Shown here piece after piece: positions 40,413 through 48,726 of a stretch of DNA of 50,340 nt. Source of the stretch: CAYTOF01 sp964439435 (GTDB taxonomy: Bacteria; Bacillota; Clostridia; Oscillospirales; QAMX01). Location of the stretch: NCBI GenBank assembly GCA_964439435.1, contig CAYTOF010000005.1:1-50340 (forward strand). Direction: 5' to 3'. The notes under the pieces were generated by a model. That model searched no databases, was not told the DNA's origin, and saw only the letters and a list, made by a program, of their open reading frames with translations. Position numbers and translations under genes: made by a program. The first letter of the stretch is position 1. The number at the start of each line of letters is the position of its first letter.

Positions 40413-41474
40413 TCAGCCTCGGCCCTTTTTCATTTTTCTTTTAAGGCCATACAATGCGCGCCGCGTTTTTATGGCGGTGTTGGTCAGGGCGCGGACGGTT
40501 GGCTTGAAGCAGCGCTCATATTCGCCGAGAAACTCGGTCAGCTCACCGTTAAACCCCTTTTTAAATCGATAAAGACCATAGAGCGGGTTTTCCGGCGACA
40601 GGTCACCGGACACGCCTCTGAAGTCATATATGTCGCAACCTGATTTGATGGCCCATTTGATCATCTCCCACTGCAAAAGATAGTTGGGCATCACATTGCG
40701 GTGTTCGTTCCCCGATGCGCCGTAGAGATACCAGACTTTGTTGCCAAAGGAAATGGCAAGTGTGCCTGCGATCGCCCGCCCCTCATAAAAAGCCATGTAG
40801 AGCCGCACCTTGTCTCCGAGGTTTTCCAACATGCTCAAAAAATAATCTTCGTTTCGAATCTCAAAACCGTCTCTCTCCCCTGTGTCTTCCATCAGGCGTG
40901 AGAACTCCTCCAGGTATTCCGCTCCGCAAACCCTTACCTCCACACCTCTTCTGGTGGCAAGCCTTATATTGTATCTTGTTTTGGATTCAAAGGCATTGAA
41001 AACTTCATCTTCTGTTTTGCCTTTTATATCCAGACGGAAAACAAACTTTGGCTGTATGGCTTCAAAGTTTTTACCGTGACCGCAGAGCTCGTATCCGTGA
41101 GATATCAATGTATCGTGAAAGCCCTTTTCCCCCGCTTTGATGTCCGGGTCCAGCTTCAAGAGATAACAACCGCGTTTTTTGGCCAGAGCCGCTGCTCCCT
41201 CCAGCAGCTCAGAGAGTGTCTCTAAATCATCTGCATCGCATATGGGCCCTCGGCAACCGTACATCAACTTGAAAGGCGTGCCCGGCAGACGGCGCAGGAG
41301 CACTCCAAGGCTGCCCTTTATATTGCCATCCTCCTCGCGACACAAGATCGCCTCAAAGTCCCAGTCCGATTTGTGAGCTCCCCAGATGCTGCTTTGGGCA
41401 AAGTGTGCCCGCACATGGTTTTCTAGAAATGTATCGTATTCGTCGTAGTGATCTTTACTCACCTGTTCAATCAT
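40413..41474 (-). CDS. FemAB-family peptidoglycan bridge aminoacyltransferase
   Basis: 353 residues with two GNAT-like halves. The diagnostic pieces are TRYNIRLATRRGVEVR, YLYGASGNEHRNVMPNYLLQ and FRGVSGDLSPENPLYGLYRF then KKGFNGELTEFLGEYE. Such enzymes add amino acids from aminoacyl-tRNA to the lysine side chain of lipid II, forming the cross-bridge. A bridge-forming cell wall is therefore likely. GAGGG precedes the ATG; the downstream partner is alr. Confidence 0.92.
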   Translation of the reverse strand: MIEQVSKDHYDEYDTFLENHVRAHFAQSSIWGAHKSDWDFEAILCREEDGNIKGSLGVLLRRLPGTPFKLMYGCRGPICDADDLETLSELLEGAAALAKKRGCYLLKLDPDIKAGEKGFHDTLISHGYELCGHGKNFEAIQPKFVFRLDIKGKTEDEVFNAFESKTRYNIRLATRRGVEVRVCGAEYLEEFSRLMEDTGERDGFEIRNEDYFLSMLENLGDKVRLYMAFYEGRAIAGTLAISFGNKVWYLYGASGNEHRNVMPNYLLQWEMIKWAIKSGCDIYDFRGVSGDLSPENPLYGLYRFKKGFNGELTEFLGEYERCFKPTVRALTNTAIKTRRALYGLKRKMKKGRG

Positions 41475-41522
41475 ATATATTTCCCTCGTTGTAAATCATT
41501 TTGTGCAGAACATAAAAACAGC

Positions 41523-42579
41523 TCAGCGTGCTGCCGGAAACACTATGGATATGCCAAATTTCGTGCCGTCAGAGGCGTGTTCAAGTTTCCCTCCGTTCAG
41601 CACCAGATATTCTCTGGCCTGGGCAAGCCCTGCTGAAGTCATCGCATTGCCCTGCATTTCATTTTTGGGTCCTTCGACATTCACTATCACAAATCGCCAT
41701 GCGCTCTCCTCTTTGCGCAGGACAACGCCCATCTCAGAACCCGAAAGCGCATATTTTGCCACATTTGAGATGAGGATTTCAAGGACTGCGCGTATATGCG
41801 CGGGGTCTGCCGTGATATATGCCGGCGGTTTTGGCAGATTTTGATTGATCTCCAGCTTTGCTGCATAGAGCTCGGGCATCTTTGAGTTCATCACATCTTC
41901 AAAGAGCTCCAAAAAGTCCATACGTTTTAGGTTGGGAACACTTACCGGAGCCTCTCGCAACAACTCCTCACGCATGGAATCTGTCATGGAGGCAATGCCG
42001 ATCGCCGCTTGCACAAAGGCTTTTTGCGCGCTTTCGTCTATTTGCTCTTTTGCGGTCTCCACTGCCTCCGCAGCACCATCCGGCGCTGTCGCTTCTGTTT
42101 CGGCAGTGAGCATGGATTTCAGCTGTTGCGTGCGTTCGGTCAATTCGCCAAGCTTTCTGGACAGTTCGGAGAGCTTTCTGTTTTGCTTGCGCGTCATCAT
42201 ATCGGCTGAGGCGGAGATGGCCTGGTCTATCTTTGTGATGTTTTCCGCAAGCTCGTAAAGGTCATCCCCTTCTTCAAATGTAAAGCTCGGGATTCTATCC
42301 CCCAAAGCAAGCACACCGCTCAGGCGTTCAAGCTCAGTGATTTCATTTACCAACAGGGCATATCCACGCCAAAGCATCGCAGTCAAAAATGCGAAATACA
42401 GAATATAGACAGGTACCAAAAACCGTGTCGCAATTGGACCAAGCAGCGCCTCTCCCAGCAAAAACACCACTATGGGAGCCACAAATCCAAAGATAAACAT
42501 TTTGACAATCTGCCTGCGCAGTTTTATTTGCAGGGGCATAACCGGCAAGACCATGTCCAAATACCTTTTTATATATGTA
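41523..42579 (-). CDS. Sensor-kinase-like membrane protein, C-terminal part (cut by gap)
   Basis: The frame runs from the N gap to the stop at 41523. It begins with a hydrophobic stretch (two membrane helices, IFGFVAPIVVFLLGEALLG and ILYFAFLTAMLWRGYALLV), then a HAMP-like linker, a Glu/Lys-rich coiled coil and a GHKL-like ATPase domain (HIRAVLEILISNVAKYA as N box, TSAGLAQAREYLVLNGGKLE as G2 region). The coiled coil shows no phospho-acceptor His, and the usual DxGxG G1 box is degenerate. It is probably one protein with the 42590-43471 piece: joining in frame needs a gap of 3n+2 nt, not 10. No response regulator lies nearby. Confidence 0.75.
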
Positions 42580-42589
42580 NNNNNNNNNN
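42580..42589. other. Assembly gap of 10 N
   Basis: Ten N bases interrupt the sensor-like gene. The size is likely a placeholder, as 10 nt would put the two coding parts in different frames. Confidence 0.98.
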
Positions 42590-43471
42590 GCCCAGAGCGC
42601 TGTTTTTGAAAAATGACTTCGGAGCGTGTTTTGCCTGGCAGTAGAGCATATAGGTGATGGGCAGAACATACACAAAAAAGGAGGTTATCAATTTTAGAAA
42701 ATCCTCTTTTGCCGCGACTGCAGTGAAAAACCAAAGAGCCAGGAAAAAGACCGCCAATTTTATTTCAATATAAATCCAAGAGACAATGCGCGCTACAATG
42801 AGCTCGATGCGACGCCTGGTGCTGCCGGCTGAAAGTATCACCGCGAAAGCCACCAAACCTATGCCGACAAGGAGCACAAGGATTTGGAGCGCATTTTTAA
42901 GGAAGAAAAATTCAAGTTTTGCGTGGCCAAAACCATCAAGGGCAGGTTTTGGTTCCAAAATCGCTAAAATCATGGCGCTGTCGGGGTAGGAGCGCTGCAG
43001 ACCGTGAAACACTTCTGTCGCTGAGTTGGAAAAATGAACCTCAAAGCTCGTCTCTTCGCCGGACGGCCTTGAATACCCTTTGAAGTGCTCTCCTGAATAT
43101 TTGATGTAGTATATATAGGAAAAGTTTTCGCCGTAACGCAGCTCAAAAGTCGGAATGTCCAAAACATCGGGATCAGAGGATATCGTCTTGTTGTTTTTGA
43201 GACCGTAGGCAAAATACCGTATGTTTTGCGGCATGGAAATCTCCTCGCCTGTTTCCAACCCCGCATAAAGTGCATCAAAACACGCCGCGGTGGATGCGCC
43301 AAAAGAGGCTGTGTCGGTATAATCCAAAACACTGTCAGGATTTTCTCCGATTGCCTTTATATAACCATATGTTAAAAGAGCGGTCAAAGTAACCGACACA
43401 TAGGATACAAGCATCATGAATAAAACAATTGACCGGCCAAAGCTGGTCAGCAATCTTTTTATCAAATGCAC
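42590..43471 (-). CDS. Sensor-kinase-like membrane protein, N-terminal part (cut by gap)
   Basis: Starts at a GTG (43471), 5 nt after GGGGAGG. A first membrane segment at about residues 12-35 (SIVLFMMLVSYVSVTLTALL) is followed by an extracytoplasmic domain of about 160 residues (DTASFGASTAACFDALYAGL, YSGEHFKGYSRPSGE), then membrane helices from about 200 (ILVLLVGIGLVAFAVIL, LAVFFLALWFFTAVAA, FFVYVLPITYMLY) and the gap. The outer domain would sense an unknown signal. It belongs with the C-terminal part at 41523-42579. Confidence 0.75.
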
Positions 43472-43491
43472 CAAAACCTCCCCCCGCAACA

Positions 43492-43567
43492 TAAAAACCC
43501 TGCATTTTATCTTTTCTTTTTATAAAAGCAAGACCCGCGGGTCGGTCTGCAAATACAGGGGTTTTAT
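43492..43567 (-). promoter_or_regulatory. Large imperfect hairpin in the leader of the sensor gene
   Basis: 43492-43508 and 43551-43567 are 17-nt arms complementary at 15 positions. Between them lies a 12-bp palindrome (GACCCGCGGGTC, 43532-43543). On the minus strand the outer stem ends in GGGTTTTTAT just before the ribosome site, like a terminator in a 5' leader, so attenuation is possible. A TATAAT (about 43580-43585) upstream could be the -10. Confidence 0.55.
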
Positions 43568-43769
43568 CCCTTCACCATACTATTATACCACAGATATCTG
43601 CAAAATGGATAAAAATAATTGCCTTAAACATCAAATGATTTGCATTTATGGCAGGGATTTTTGTCTCAGAATGTGATATAATATTGTATAATACGACACT
43701 TTACGCGCATCGACCTTAGAAATCCTTGCTGCGCGTCAAAATTTCAGTTGTGATATGACGGAGCGAAAA

Positions 43770-44393
43770 ATGCTGAAGATAGACAATGCATGTGTTATGA
43801 ATATGGAAAACGCCATACGCGGCGCAAGAAACCCGATGAACTCATGGGCGAAGTCAGACAGCTATGTGGACTCAAAGGGCAGATTTGTGATGGGCGACAA
43901 TGACTATCGCCTTGCCGCAAAGCTGTGTGCCGCAGGCACTGACCACCGCAAGTTTATGCGACAGGTCTTTGTCAGCGTCGACATCACCGCACCTGTGTAT
44001 TGGTGGAAAGAGTTTGACACCTACAAAGTCGGCACCACCGCAAATTCCACAAGCACCATGCACCGCCTGCACTCCAAACCCATCGAGGTGACGGATTTCA
44101 GCACAGACCGCATGACCGGGGAGAGCTTGACCAAATTCGAGGCATATGTCGCCTTTATCGAGCAGATCAGATTGCGATTTGTCGACACGGGCAGCAAGCT
44201 CTGGTGGGATGATATGATTCAACTCCTGCCTTCAAGCTACAACCAGATGCGGACTGTGACCCTCAACTATGAAAACCTCACCAATATGTACAAGGCACGC
44301 CTGCGCCACAAGCTTTCCGAATGGGACGTATTCTGCCAGTGGATAAGGACGCTGCCCTATTCCGAGCTCATCACAGGTCCGACTTCCCAATAA
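43770..44393 (+). CDS. Conserved hypothetical protein, possibly distant ThyX-like
   Basis: 207 residues from the ATG at 43770, 5-7 nt after GGAG; an ATG 15 nt upstream has no ribosome site. The centre carries a strongly patterned block, ITAPVYWWKEFDTYKVGTT followed by ANSTSTMHRL, and the C-terminus TLNYENLTNMYKARLRHKLS then EWDVFCQWI. Proteins of this type occur in Firmicutes and phages. The layout (helix with DHRKFMRQ, then an aromatic-rich strand) recalls flavin-dependent thymidylate synthase, but the ThyX RHRxxS motif is absent, so I do not assign the activity. The PHP-domain gene follows after 26 bp. Confidence 0.8.
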   Translation: MLKIDNACVMNMENAIRGARNPMNSWAKSDSYVDSKGRFVMGDNDYRLAAKLCAAGTDHRKFMRQVFVSVDITAPVYWWKEFDTYKVGTTANSTSTMHRLHSKPIEVTDFSTDRMTGESLTKFEAYVAFIEQIRLRFVDTGSKLWWDDMIQLLPSSYNQMRTVTLNYENLTNMYKARLRHKLSEWDVFCQWIRTLPYSELITGPTSQ

Positions 44394-44419
44394 CACACTC
44401 GGAGATTTTGGAGAGAAAA

Positions 44420-45094
44420 ATGTTTCTTTACGATATCCATGTTCACACCTCGGAGGTAAGTCCTTGCGGGCATATAGATGCCTTGGAAACCGTGCGAGTC
44501 TATTCTGAGGCCCGCTTTTCGGGGATATGCATCACCGACCACTATACAAGGCCTATTTTCGAAAGCTTTCATGGCAGCTGGGCGCAAAAAGCAAAAGCAT
44601 ATTGTAAAGGATATGAAAATGCGCGGCGATATGGTGACGAATACGGCCTGGATGTGATTTTCGGTATGGAAGTCAAGCTTGACGGCTCGCCAAATGAATA
44701 TCTGGTATACGGCCTCGACACCGATGTTGTCAACGATTTTCCGGAACTGTATGCTCTGACTTTGCCGCAGCTGCATGAGTTTGTGCAGGAAAACAACGGT
44801 CTCTTGTTTCAAGCGCACCCCTGCAGACCCTATCTCACCCTTGCGGACACGGATCATTTGGATGGGCTCGAGGTCTTCAACGGCAATCCGCGCCACACCT
44901 CCTACAATCACAAGGCGATGGGCATCGCCCTTGAGAGAAACCTTTTGATGATCTCCGGTGCCGACAGCCATGAAAGCGGAGACTGTGGGCTTGGCGGCAT
45001 GCTTTTCAGACGGCGGATAACAACCCCTGCCGAACTGGTGGCAGAGATAAAGGAGAGGCACTACTCCATAATCGTTGCCCCTGAAAAGTTTTAA
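44420..45094 (+). CDS. PHP-domain metal-dependent phosphoesterase
   Basis: 224 residues from the ATG at 44420 after GGAGAG. PHP metal motifs in order: DIHVHTSE (His7, His9), GICITDHYT (Asp, His), GMEVKLDG (Glu), FQAHPCRP (His) and SGADSHES (Asp, His). This is a small stand-alone PHP protein, as in histidinol-phosphatase-like or nucleotide phosphatases; the substrate is not known. Confidence 0.88.
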   Translation: MFLYDIHVHTSEVSPCGHIDALETVRVYSEARFSGICITDHYTRPIFESFHGSWAQKAKAYCKGYENARRYGDEYGLDVIFGMEVKLDGSPNEYLVYGLDTDVVNDFPELYALTLPQLHEFVQENNGLLFQAHPCRPYLTLADTDHLDGLEVFNGNPRHTSYNHKAMGIALERNLLMISGADSHESGDCGLGGMLFRRRITTPAELVAEIKERHYSIIVAPEKF

Positions 45095-45105
45095 CCTAAA
45101 TAATC

Positions 45106-45140
45106 AAGGGCCGAGGAAATCCCTCGGCCCTTTGTTTTGT
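45106..45140. terminator. Bidirectional terminator
   Basis: 11-bp GC-rich stem AAGGGCCGAGG (45106-45116) with CCTCGGCCCTT (45122-45132), then TGTTTTGT. It separates the convergent PHP and oxidoreductase genes. Confidence 0.85.
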
Positions 45141-45142
45141 CT

Positions 45143-46168
45143 CTATTTGAAATAAATTGTCTTCCCAAGCTCCGATGACAGATAGGCATTTTTGACAATT
45201 TCCAAGGTGTCTCTGCCCTGAACGAGGTCGATATAGACCTCCGTGTCGTTTAAAATGGCCTCTGTGAAGTCGGAAAGCTGTAAAAAATGCCACTCTGTGC
45301 CGATGTTTTCGGGGATAGAACAGCCCATATAGGAGCCCTTTTCCTGTTCTTTTATGATGTTTTCAGGTTCTATTTTTGTTTCAAAGCTTATCAGCCTGTC
45401 CTCTTCAAGCACTGCGCTGCCCATATCTCCCGAGACTTCGAACCTTCTCGGCGAGCCGGGCCATGCAGCGACGGTGGCATCTATGGTGCCAAGTGCCCCG
45501 TTTTCAAGCTCCAGGAGTGCCGCAAAAGTGTCTTCGACCTCGATATCCCTTATCAAAGTGCGGGCATGGGCTGATATGCTCTTGACAGGCCCGCAGATAT
45601 GCCGGAGTATGTCGACACCGTGTATGCCCTGGTTCATGAGAGCGCCACCGCCGTCATATGCCTTTGTGCCCCTCCAATCGGAGCTTTGATAATACTCCGG
45701 GGAGCGATGATATTTCATATGAAGACTGACTGACACAAGCTTTCCAAGCAAGCCCTCATCCACGGCATTTTTCAGTTGGCGCACACCGTGGCTGAAACAA
45801 AGCTGCGAGATTGTCGAGGCTTTGACGCCCATTTTTGCGGCTTCGCAAATGAGCTCGTCTGCATCCTCCACTCTCAAAGCCACAGGTTTTTCAATAATAA
45901 CGTGTTTCCCGGCCTTTATGGCTGCAAGGGCGTGTTCGTGGTGCATACCGCTGGGAGAACACACGCTCACCGCATTTACATCAGGGTCTTTCAGAAGCTC
46001 CGCCGGCGAGGTGTAAGCCTTGGCACCATGGGTTTTCGCGATGCTTTGGGCTCTTTTTTCGTTGTTGTCACACACAGCCGCAAGCTTTGCCCCAGGGATT
46101 TTGGAGATGGCATCCATATGAAAGCCGCCGGCTACTCCACAACCTATTATTCCAAAATTGACGACCAT
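45143..46168 (-). CDS. Gfo/Idh/MocA-family NAD(P)-dependent oxidoreductase
   Basis: 341 residues. The N-terminal Rossmann domain has NFGIIGCGVAGGFHMDAI; GKHVIIEKPVALRVEDAD carries the family EKP motif with the catalytic Lys near 97; the C-terminal alpha/beta domain has GGGALMNQGIHGVDILRHI with the conserved His. It oxidises or reduces a sugar or inositol-like substrate with NAD(P). No sugar operon surrounds it, so the substrate is open. GGAG precedes the ATG. Confidence 0.93.
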   Translation of the reverse strand: MVVNFGIIGCGVAGGFHMDAISKIPGAKLAAVCDNNEKRAQSIAKTHGAKAYTSPAELLKDPDVNAVSVCSPSGMHHEHALAAIKAGKHVIIEKPVALRVEDADELICEAAKMGVKASTISQLCFSHGVRQLKNAVDEGLLGKLVSVSLHMKYHRSPEYYQSSDWRGTKAYDGGGALMNQGIHGVDILRHICGPVKSISAHARTLIRDIEVEDTFAALLELENGALGTIDATVAAWPGSPRRFEVSGDMGSAVLEEDRLISFETKIEPENIIKEQEKGSYMGCSIPENIGTEWHFLQLSDFTEAILNDTEVYIDLVQGRDTLEIVKNAYLSSELGKTIYFK

Positions 46169-46219
46169 ATCCCATCTCCTTTATCAATATCACATTTTAT
46201 AACCCAATTTATTGATTTT

Positions 46220-46248
46220 ATTATACCACATCAGAGCGATATTTCCAA
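46220..46248 (-). promoter_or_regulatory. SigA promoter of the oxidoreductase gene
   Basis: On the minus strand TTGGAA (46248-46243), 17 bp, TATAAT (46225-46220), about 45 nt before the start codon. The following 46250-46405 shows only an unrecognised open stretch on the minus strand without start or ribosome site. Confidence 0.7.
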
Positions 46249-46405
46249 CATTCAGTGCTTTGGAGCTTTTATCTTTGACAGGGTTAAATTGTATTGGCTC
46301 ATAGCTCCCTGCGATAATAACTCCCTAGCCTTCTTGCCCGTTTTTGCATCTATATACTTCTCGGGATGTGTGGAGTGTTTCTGTGCTTTTAGCTGTATCG
46401 TGGTC

Positions 46406-46434
46406 TTGACATAAATGCACTTTGTCGCTATAAT
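46406..46434 (+). promoter_or_regulatory. Consensus promoter of tRNA-Thr
   Basis: TTGACA (46406-46411), exactly 17 bp, TATAAT (46429-46434): both hexamers match the SigA consensus. The predicted start is about 46441. Confidence 0.9.
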
Positions 46435-46441
46435 TATGCAG

Positions 46442-46468
46442 GTGCCGCAAATGCAGGCGGCACTTTTT
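46442..46468 (+). terminator. Terminator-like hairpin at the 5' end of the tRNA-Thr transcript
   Basis: GTGCCGC (46442-46448) pairs with GCGGCAC (46457-46463) over an 8-nt loop and is followed by TTTTT (46464-46468). It starts at or one base after the predicted transcript start, before the tRNA. Confidence 0.6.
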
Positions 46469-46481
46469 ATCCACAACATCT

Positions 46482-46557
46482 GCTGGTGTGGCTCAGTTGG
46501 CAGAGCAGCTGATTCGTAATCAGCAGGTCGGCGGTTCGAGTCCGCCCACCAGCTCCA
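46482..46557 (+). tRNA. tRNA-Thr (anticodon CGU)
   Basis: 76 nt with encoded CCA. Acceptor GCTGGTG pairs with CACCAGC; D arm GCTC/GAGC; anticodon stem GCTGA/TCAGC with loop TTCGTAA, anticodon CGT, reading ACG; T arm GGCGG TTCGAGT CCGCC; discriminator U. It decodes threonine. Confidence 0.97.
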
Positions 46558-46667
46558 AAACACCATCTTGGCTGTTTCCGGCCAGGATGGTGTTTTTGCT
46601 CTTTATAAAACGATGTGACAGCACACATATTAAATATTTTAATCCTTTTTCTATAGAGCCAACATGC

Positions 46668-46731
46668 CGGAATACTTGTGTTTTGCCCTCCTATGAATCA
46701 CAACAAAATATTTTTGTGCAATATGCACAAA
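46668..46731 (+). repeat. Intergenic repeat, copy A
   Basis: Two conserved blocks with a diverged 26-nt middle: CGGAATACTTGTGTTTTG (46668-46685) and the dyad TTTTGTGCAATATGCACAAA (46712-46731). Copy B is at 50272-50335 with identical blocks and identical spacing. Confidence 0.85.
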
Positions 46732-46732
46732 T

Positions 46733-46745
46733 CCCCCCCCCCCCC
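46733..46745 (+). repeat. Tract of 13 C
   Basis: A run of 13 C directly after copy A of the repeat, about 290 bp before the Thr-rich lipoprotein gene. Such tracts slip during replication and sequencing. Confidence 0.9.
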
Positions 46746-46813
46746 GATTTGTTCATTGTGTCAGTTGTTATAGTATGTTTAAAGGTATATAATAGGCGTT
46801 GTAAGATGCTGGT

Positions 46814-47002
46814 TTGCTGCATGTGTCTGCAAACAACACCAACTCGGTTGCAACATTTTCCGCCTTTGATTTCTCCTCCGTTTCACAAACAACCATAGCG
46901 ATGACAACTCCCGGTTTGTATCGGGTCGTGGCTGTTGTTCGAGACAAAGCTCCTACCGAAATGGGTGCGATACAAGAACATATGAATATTCGATACGAAT
47001 AA
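46814..47002 (+). pseudogene. Possible fragment of an extracellular-domain gene
   Basis: An open frame ending at 47002 reads TTPGLYRVVAVVRDKAPTEM then GAIQEHMNIRYE, which looks like the end strands of a beta-sandwich domain of a surface protein. It lacks a proper ribosome site and start, so it may be a decayed fragment. The rest of 46746-47032 shows no gene besides the GGAGG of the next one. Confidence 0.25.
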
Positions 47003-47032
47003 CATAATACAGAGATATTTAGGAGGCTATAA

Positions 47033-48070
47033 ATGGCAAAGCGAAAATATCCGCTCTTTATTCTCGGCATAGTGCTCATGTGCGCCCTGCTTCTTTCGGG
47101 ATGCCAAGAAGCGGGAGATGAAACCCCCGGCACGCAAAACACCACCGTCTCCACACCTGCCGCAACCACGACCACAGCTTTACAGACAAGCACAACCGCT
47201 CCTTTGCAGAGCACAACGGAAGCGACCACCGCGCAGACCGAGCCTACGCAACTGAAATTGCCCTTGTCGGAGTCGGATACAAAGATACTCTTTGCAACTG
47301 AGTTCTCGGAGCGGGCCATCGTCAAAATGGAAAAGACAGAGCGGGGATATTATATTTTCCACAAGTCCGCAGGCGGGTTTGACAGCCTGTGCAATCTCTG
47401 TTTTATCGAAACCGAATCGGGCAACGTTTTAAAGCCGAATATAGAGAGAGACTATCATATCGACAGCTATGCACACATGCGGACCGGGGTTATAATATAT
47501 GTCCGTCCGTGGAGTGAGGGCGATGATGCGGGGATGCCTGAAAAGGCTTTTATGTTCGAAAACCTCACCTCACAACTCGCTGTGTCTGAGGTGCCCGCCT
47601 TTATGCCGATAGGGGTAAATGGGTATATCATACAGTCACTCACAGGGTCAGAACCTTCGCTTTTGAAAGTCGAAAGCAACTATGACGCACTCTTTCTCTA
47701 CTTTACAAGAACAACAGGCTCGCAATTCGCAGCGCCTGTGCCAAGGACGCATTTTGAATACGATGAAACCACCAACACCCTGGTGGTCATGATGGATCTC
47801 CCGTTGGAACTGCAGCCCCAAATAGGCGATTTGAAGCTGTCCAACACATTCGTAAACAGCGCATCGTTGGAAAATGCGGACTCCGCCGTGAAGCTGGTGT
47901 TGAAGCTCTCTGAGCATACAAAGCTTTACAGATGTGAGGTGGATGAGGTTTATTATCCGCAGAATTCCGAGAGCATGTTTGACCACATCCCAAGGCTTAC
48001 AATCAGATTTGACTATGAGCGAATAGACGAAGCCGTCACAAATGCAAGCGAGCTCATAACCTTTGGATAA
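47033..48070 (+). CDS. Thr-rich linker lipoprotein of unknown function
   Basis: 345 residues, GGAGG 7-8 nt before the ATG. Residues 1-23 are a signal peptide with lipobox LSGC (Cys24 lipidated). Residues of about 28-80 are a Thr/Ala/Pro-rich linker (STPAATTTTALQTSTTAPLQ), likely to span the wall. The remaining 260 residues form a mainly beta domain (GYYIFHKSAGGFDSLCNLCF, YDALFLYFTRTTGSQ, LTIRFDYERI) that I cannot name. An adhesive or sensing role at the cell surface is only inferred from the layout. Confidence 0.88.
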   Translation: MAKRKYPLFILGIVLMCALLLSGCQEAGDETPGTQNTTVSTPAATTTTALQTSTTAPLQSTTEATTAQTEPTQLKLPLSESDTKILFATEFSERAIVKMEKTERGYYIFHKSAGGFDSLCNLCFIETESGNVLKPNIERDYHIDSYAHMRTGVIIYVRPWSEGDDAGMPEKAFMFENLTSQLAVSEVPAFMPIGVNGYIIQSLTGSEPSLLKVESNYDALFLYFTRTTGSQFAAPVPRTHFEYDETTNTLVVMMDLPLELQPQIGDLKLSNTFVNSASLENADSAVKLVLKLSEHTKLYRCEVDEVYYPQNSESMFDHIPRLTIRFDYERIDEAVTNASELITFG

Positions 48071-48130
48071 TCACAGCGGCACGCCTGATCAAAACAAAAC
48101 AAATACAAGAAGGGCAATCAACCAAATCAA

Positions 48131-48167
48131 ACGCCGAGCGACACGAAAACAGTCTGCTCGGCGTTTT
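48131..48167 (+). terminator. Terminator after the Thr-rich lipoprotein gene
   Basis: 9-bp stem ACGCCGAGC (48131-48139) with GCTCGGCGT (48156-48164), then TTT. From 48168 to 48427 I see no gene. Confidence 0.8.
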
Positions 48168-48427
48168 AAAAATCCTGCACCTCGTATATATTTGCAAACA
48201 TCTCTCCATTTAAAATTCTTCTCTGTGTGCATTACAAGGAAATAGCTCAATGAGATGTGAGAATTCGTTCGGAGATGGCATAGAGAAAATCACCTTTTGG
48301 GTCTGATCCGTGCTCGCGAATGCGGACACGGCATTATGCTACCAAGCTCTGTTTTTCATAATCTTTCGGGGATGAATAGCCAAGGCGTTTTCATATCCCA
48401 ATCTTTCACCCAACACACCAATTCCTG

Positions 48428-48524
48428 TTTGAGCACTGCGTCGTATGTTTTTCTTCCCATTGCCTTCACAATCTTTTTTTTGGCTATTGTGGTAACTTAT
48501 CTCTGTGGCCGTCAACCCGGGTTT
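48428..48524 (-). repeat. Diverged inverted repeat, left copy
   Basis: Read on the minus strand this stretch is about 80% identical to 49994-50088 on the plus strand, sharing CACAGAGATAAGTT, CCACAAT and TGTGAAGGCAATG in order. Frames in this copy contain stops. Confidence 0.75.
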
Positions 48525-48682
48525 TCACCGAATTTCCCCCTGATCTGGATTTCCCAGAACCGAACTGCGATCATATTCAATTATATGGATTAAAACACGG
48601 TGTGCGTAAATAGTCAAGATTTTTCCACTCTAAAAACCGAGCAAGAATAACAAAAAATAAACAATAAACTTTAATAATGGTA

Positions 48683-48711
48683 TTGACAAGATAAGGTAAC
48701 TATAATATAAT
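48683..48711 (+). promoter_or_regulatory. Consensus promoter of the candidate structured RNA
   Basis: TTGACA (48683-48688), 17 bp, TATAAT (48706-48711). Both hexamers match the consensus. The predicted start is about 48718-48727. No open frame follows for nearly 400 bp, so a non-coding transcript or long leader is expected. Confidence 0.85.
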
Positions 48712-48726
48712 ATTCATGGAATGATG

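Noticed and set aside
44321..44419. Longer N-terminus for the PHP-domain protein
   Set aside because: It would overlap the upstream gene; the ATG at 44420 has a GGAGAG site and starts right at the conserved HVHTSE region.
46252..46566. Minus-strand frame beginning with a WWADSNRRPADYESAA-type peptide
   Set aside because: This is the well-known false translation of the complement of a tRNA gene; here it is antisense to tRNA-Thr. The rest of the frame (KAQKHSTHPEKYIDAKTGKK) has no start or ribosome site.
46488..46898. Plus-strand frame running from the tRNA into the repeat
   Set aside because: It starts inside tRNA-Thr and crosses the poly-C tract and repeat copy A; there is no protein-like pattern.
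48297..48593. 98-codon frame with a hydrophobic stretch
   Set aside because: No ribosome site; it overlaps the left inverted-repeat copy, which reads better on the other strand.
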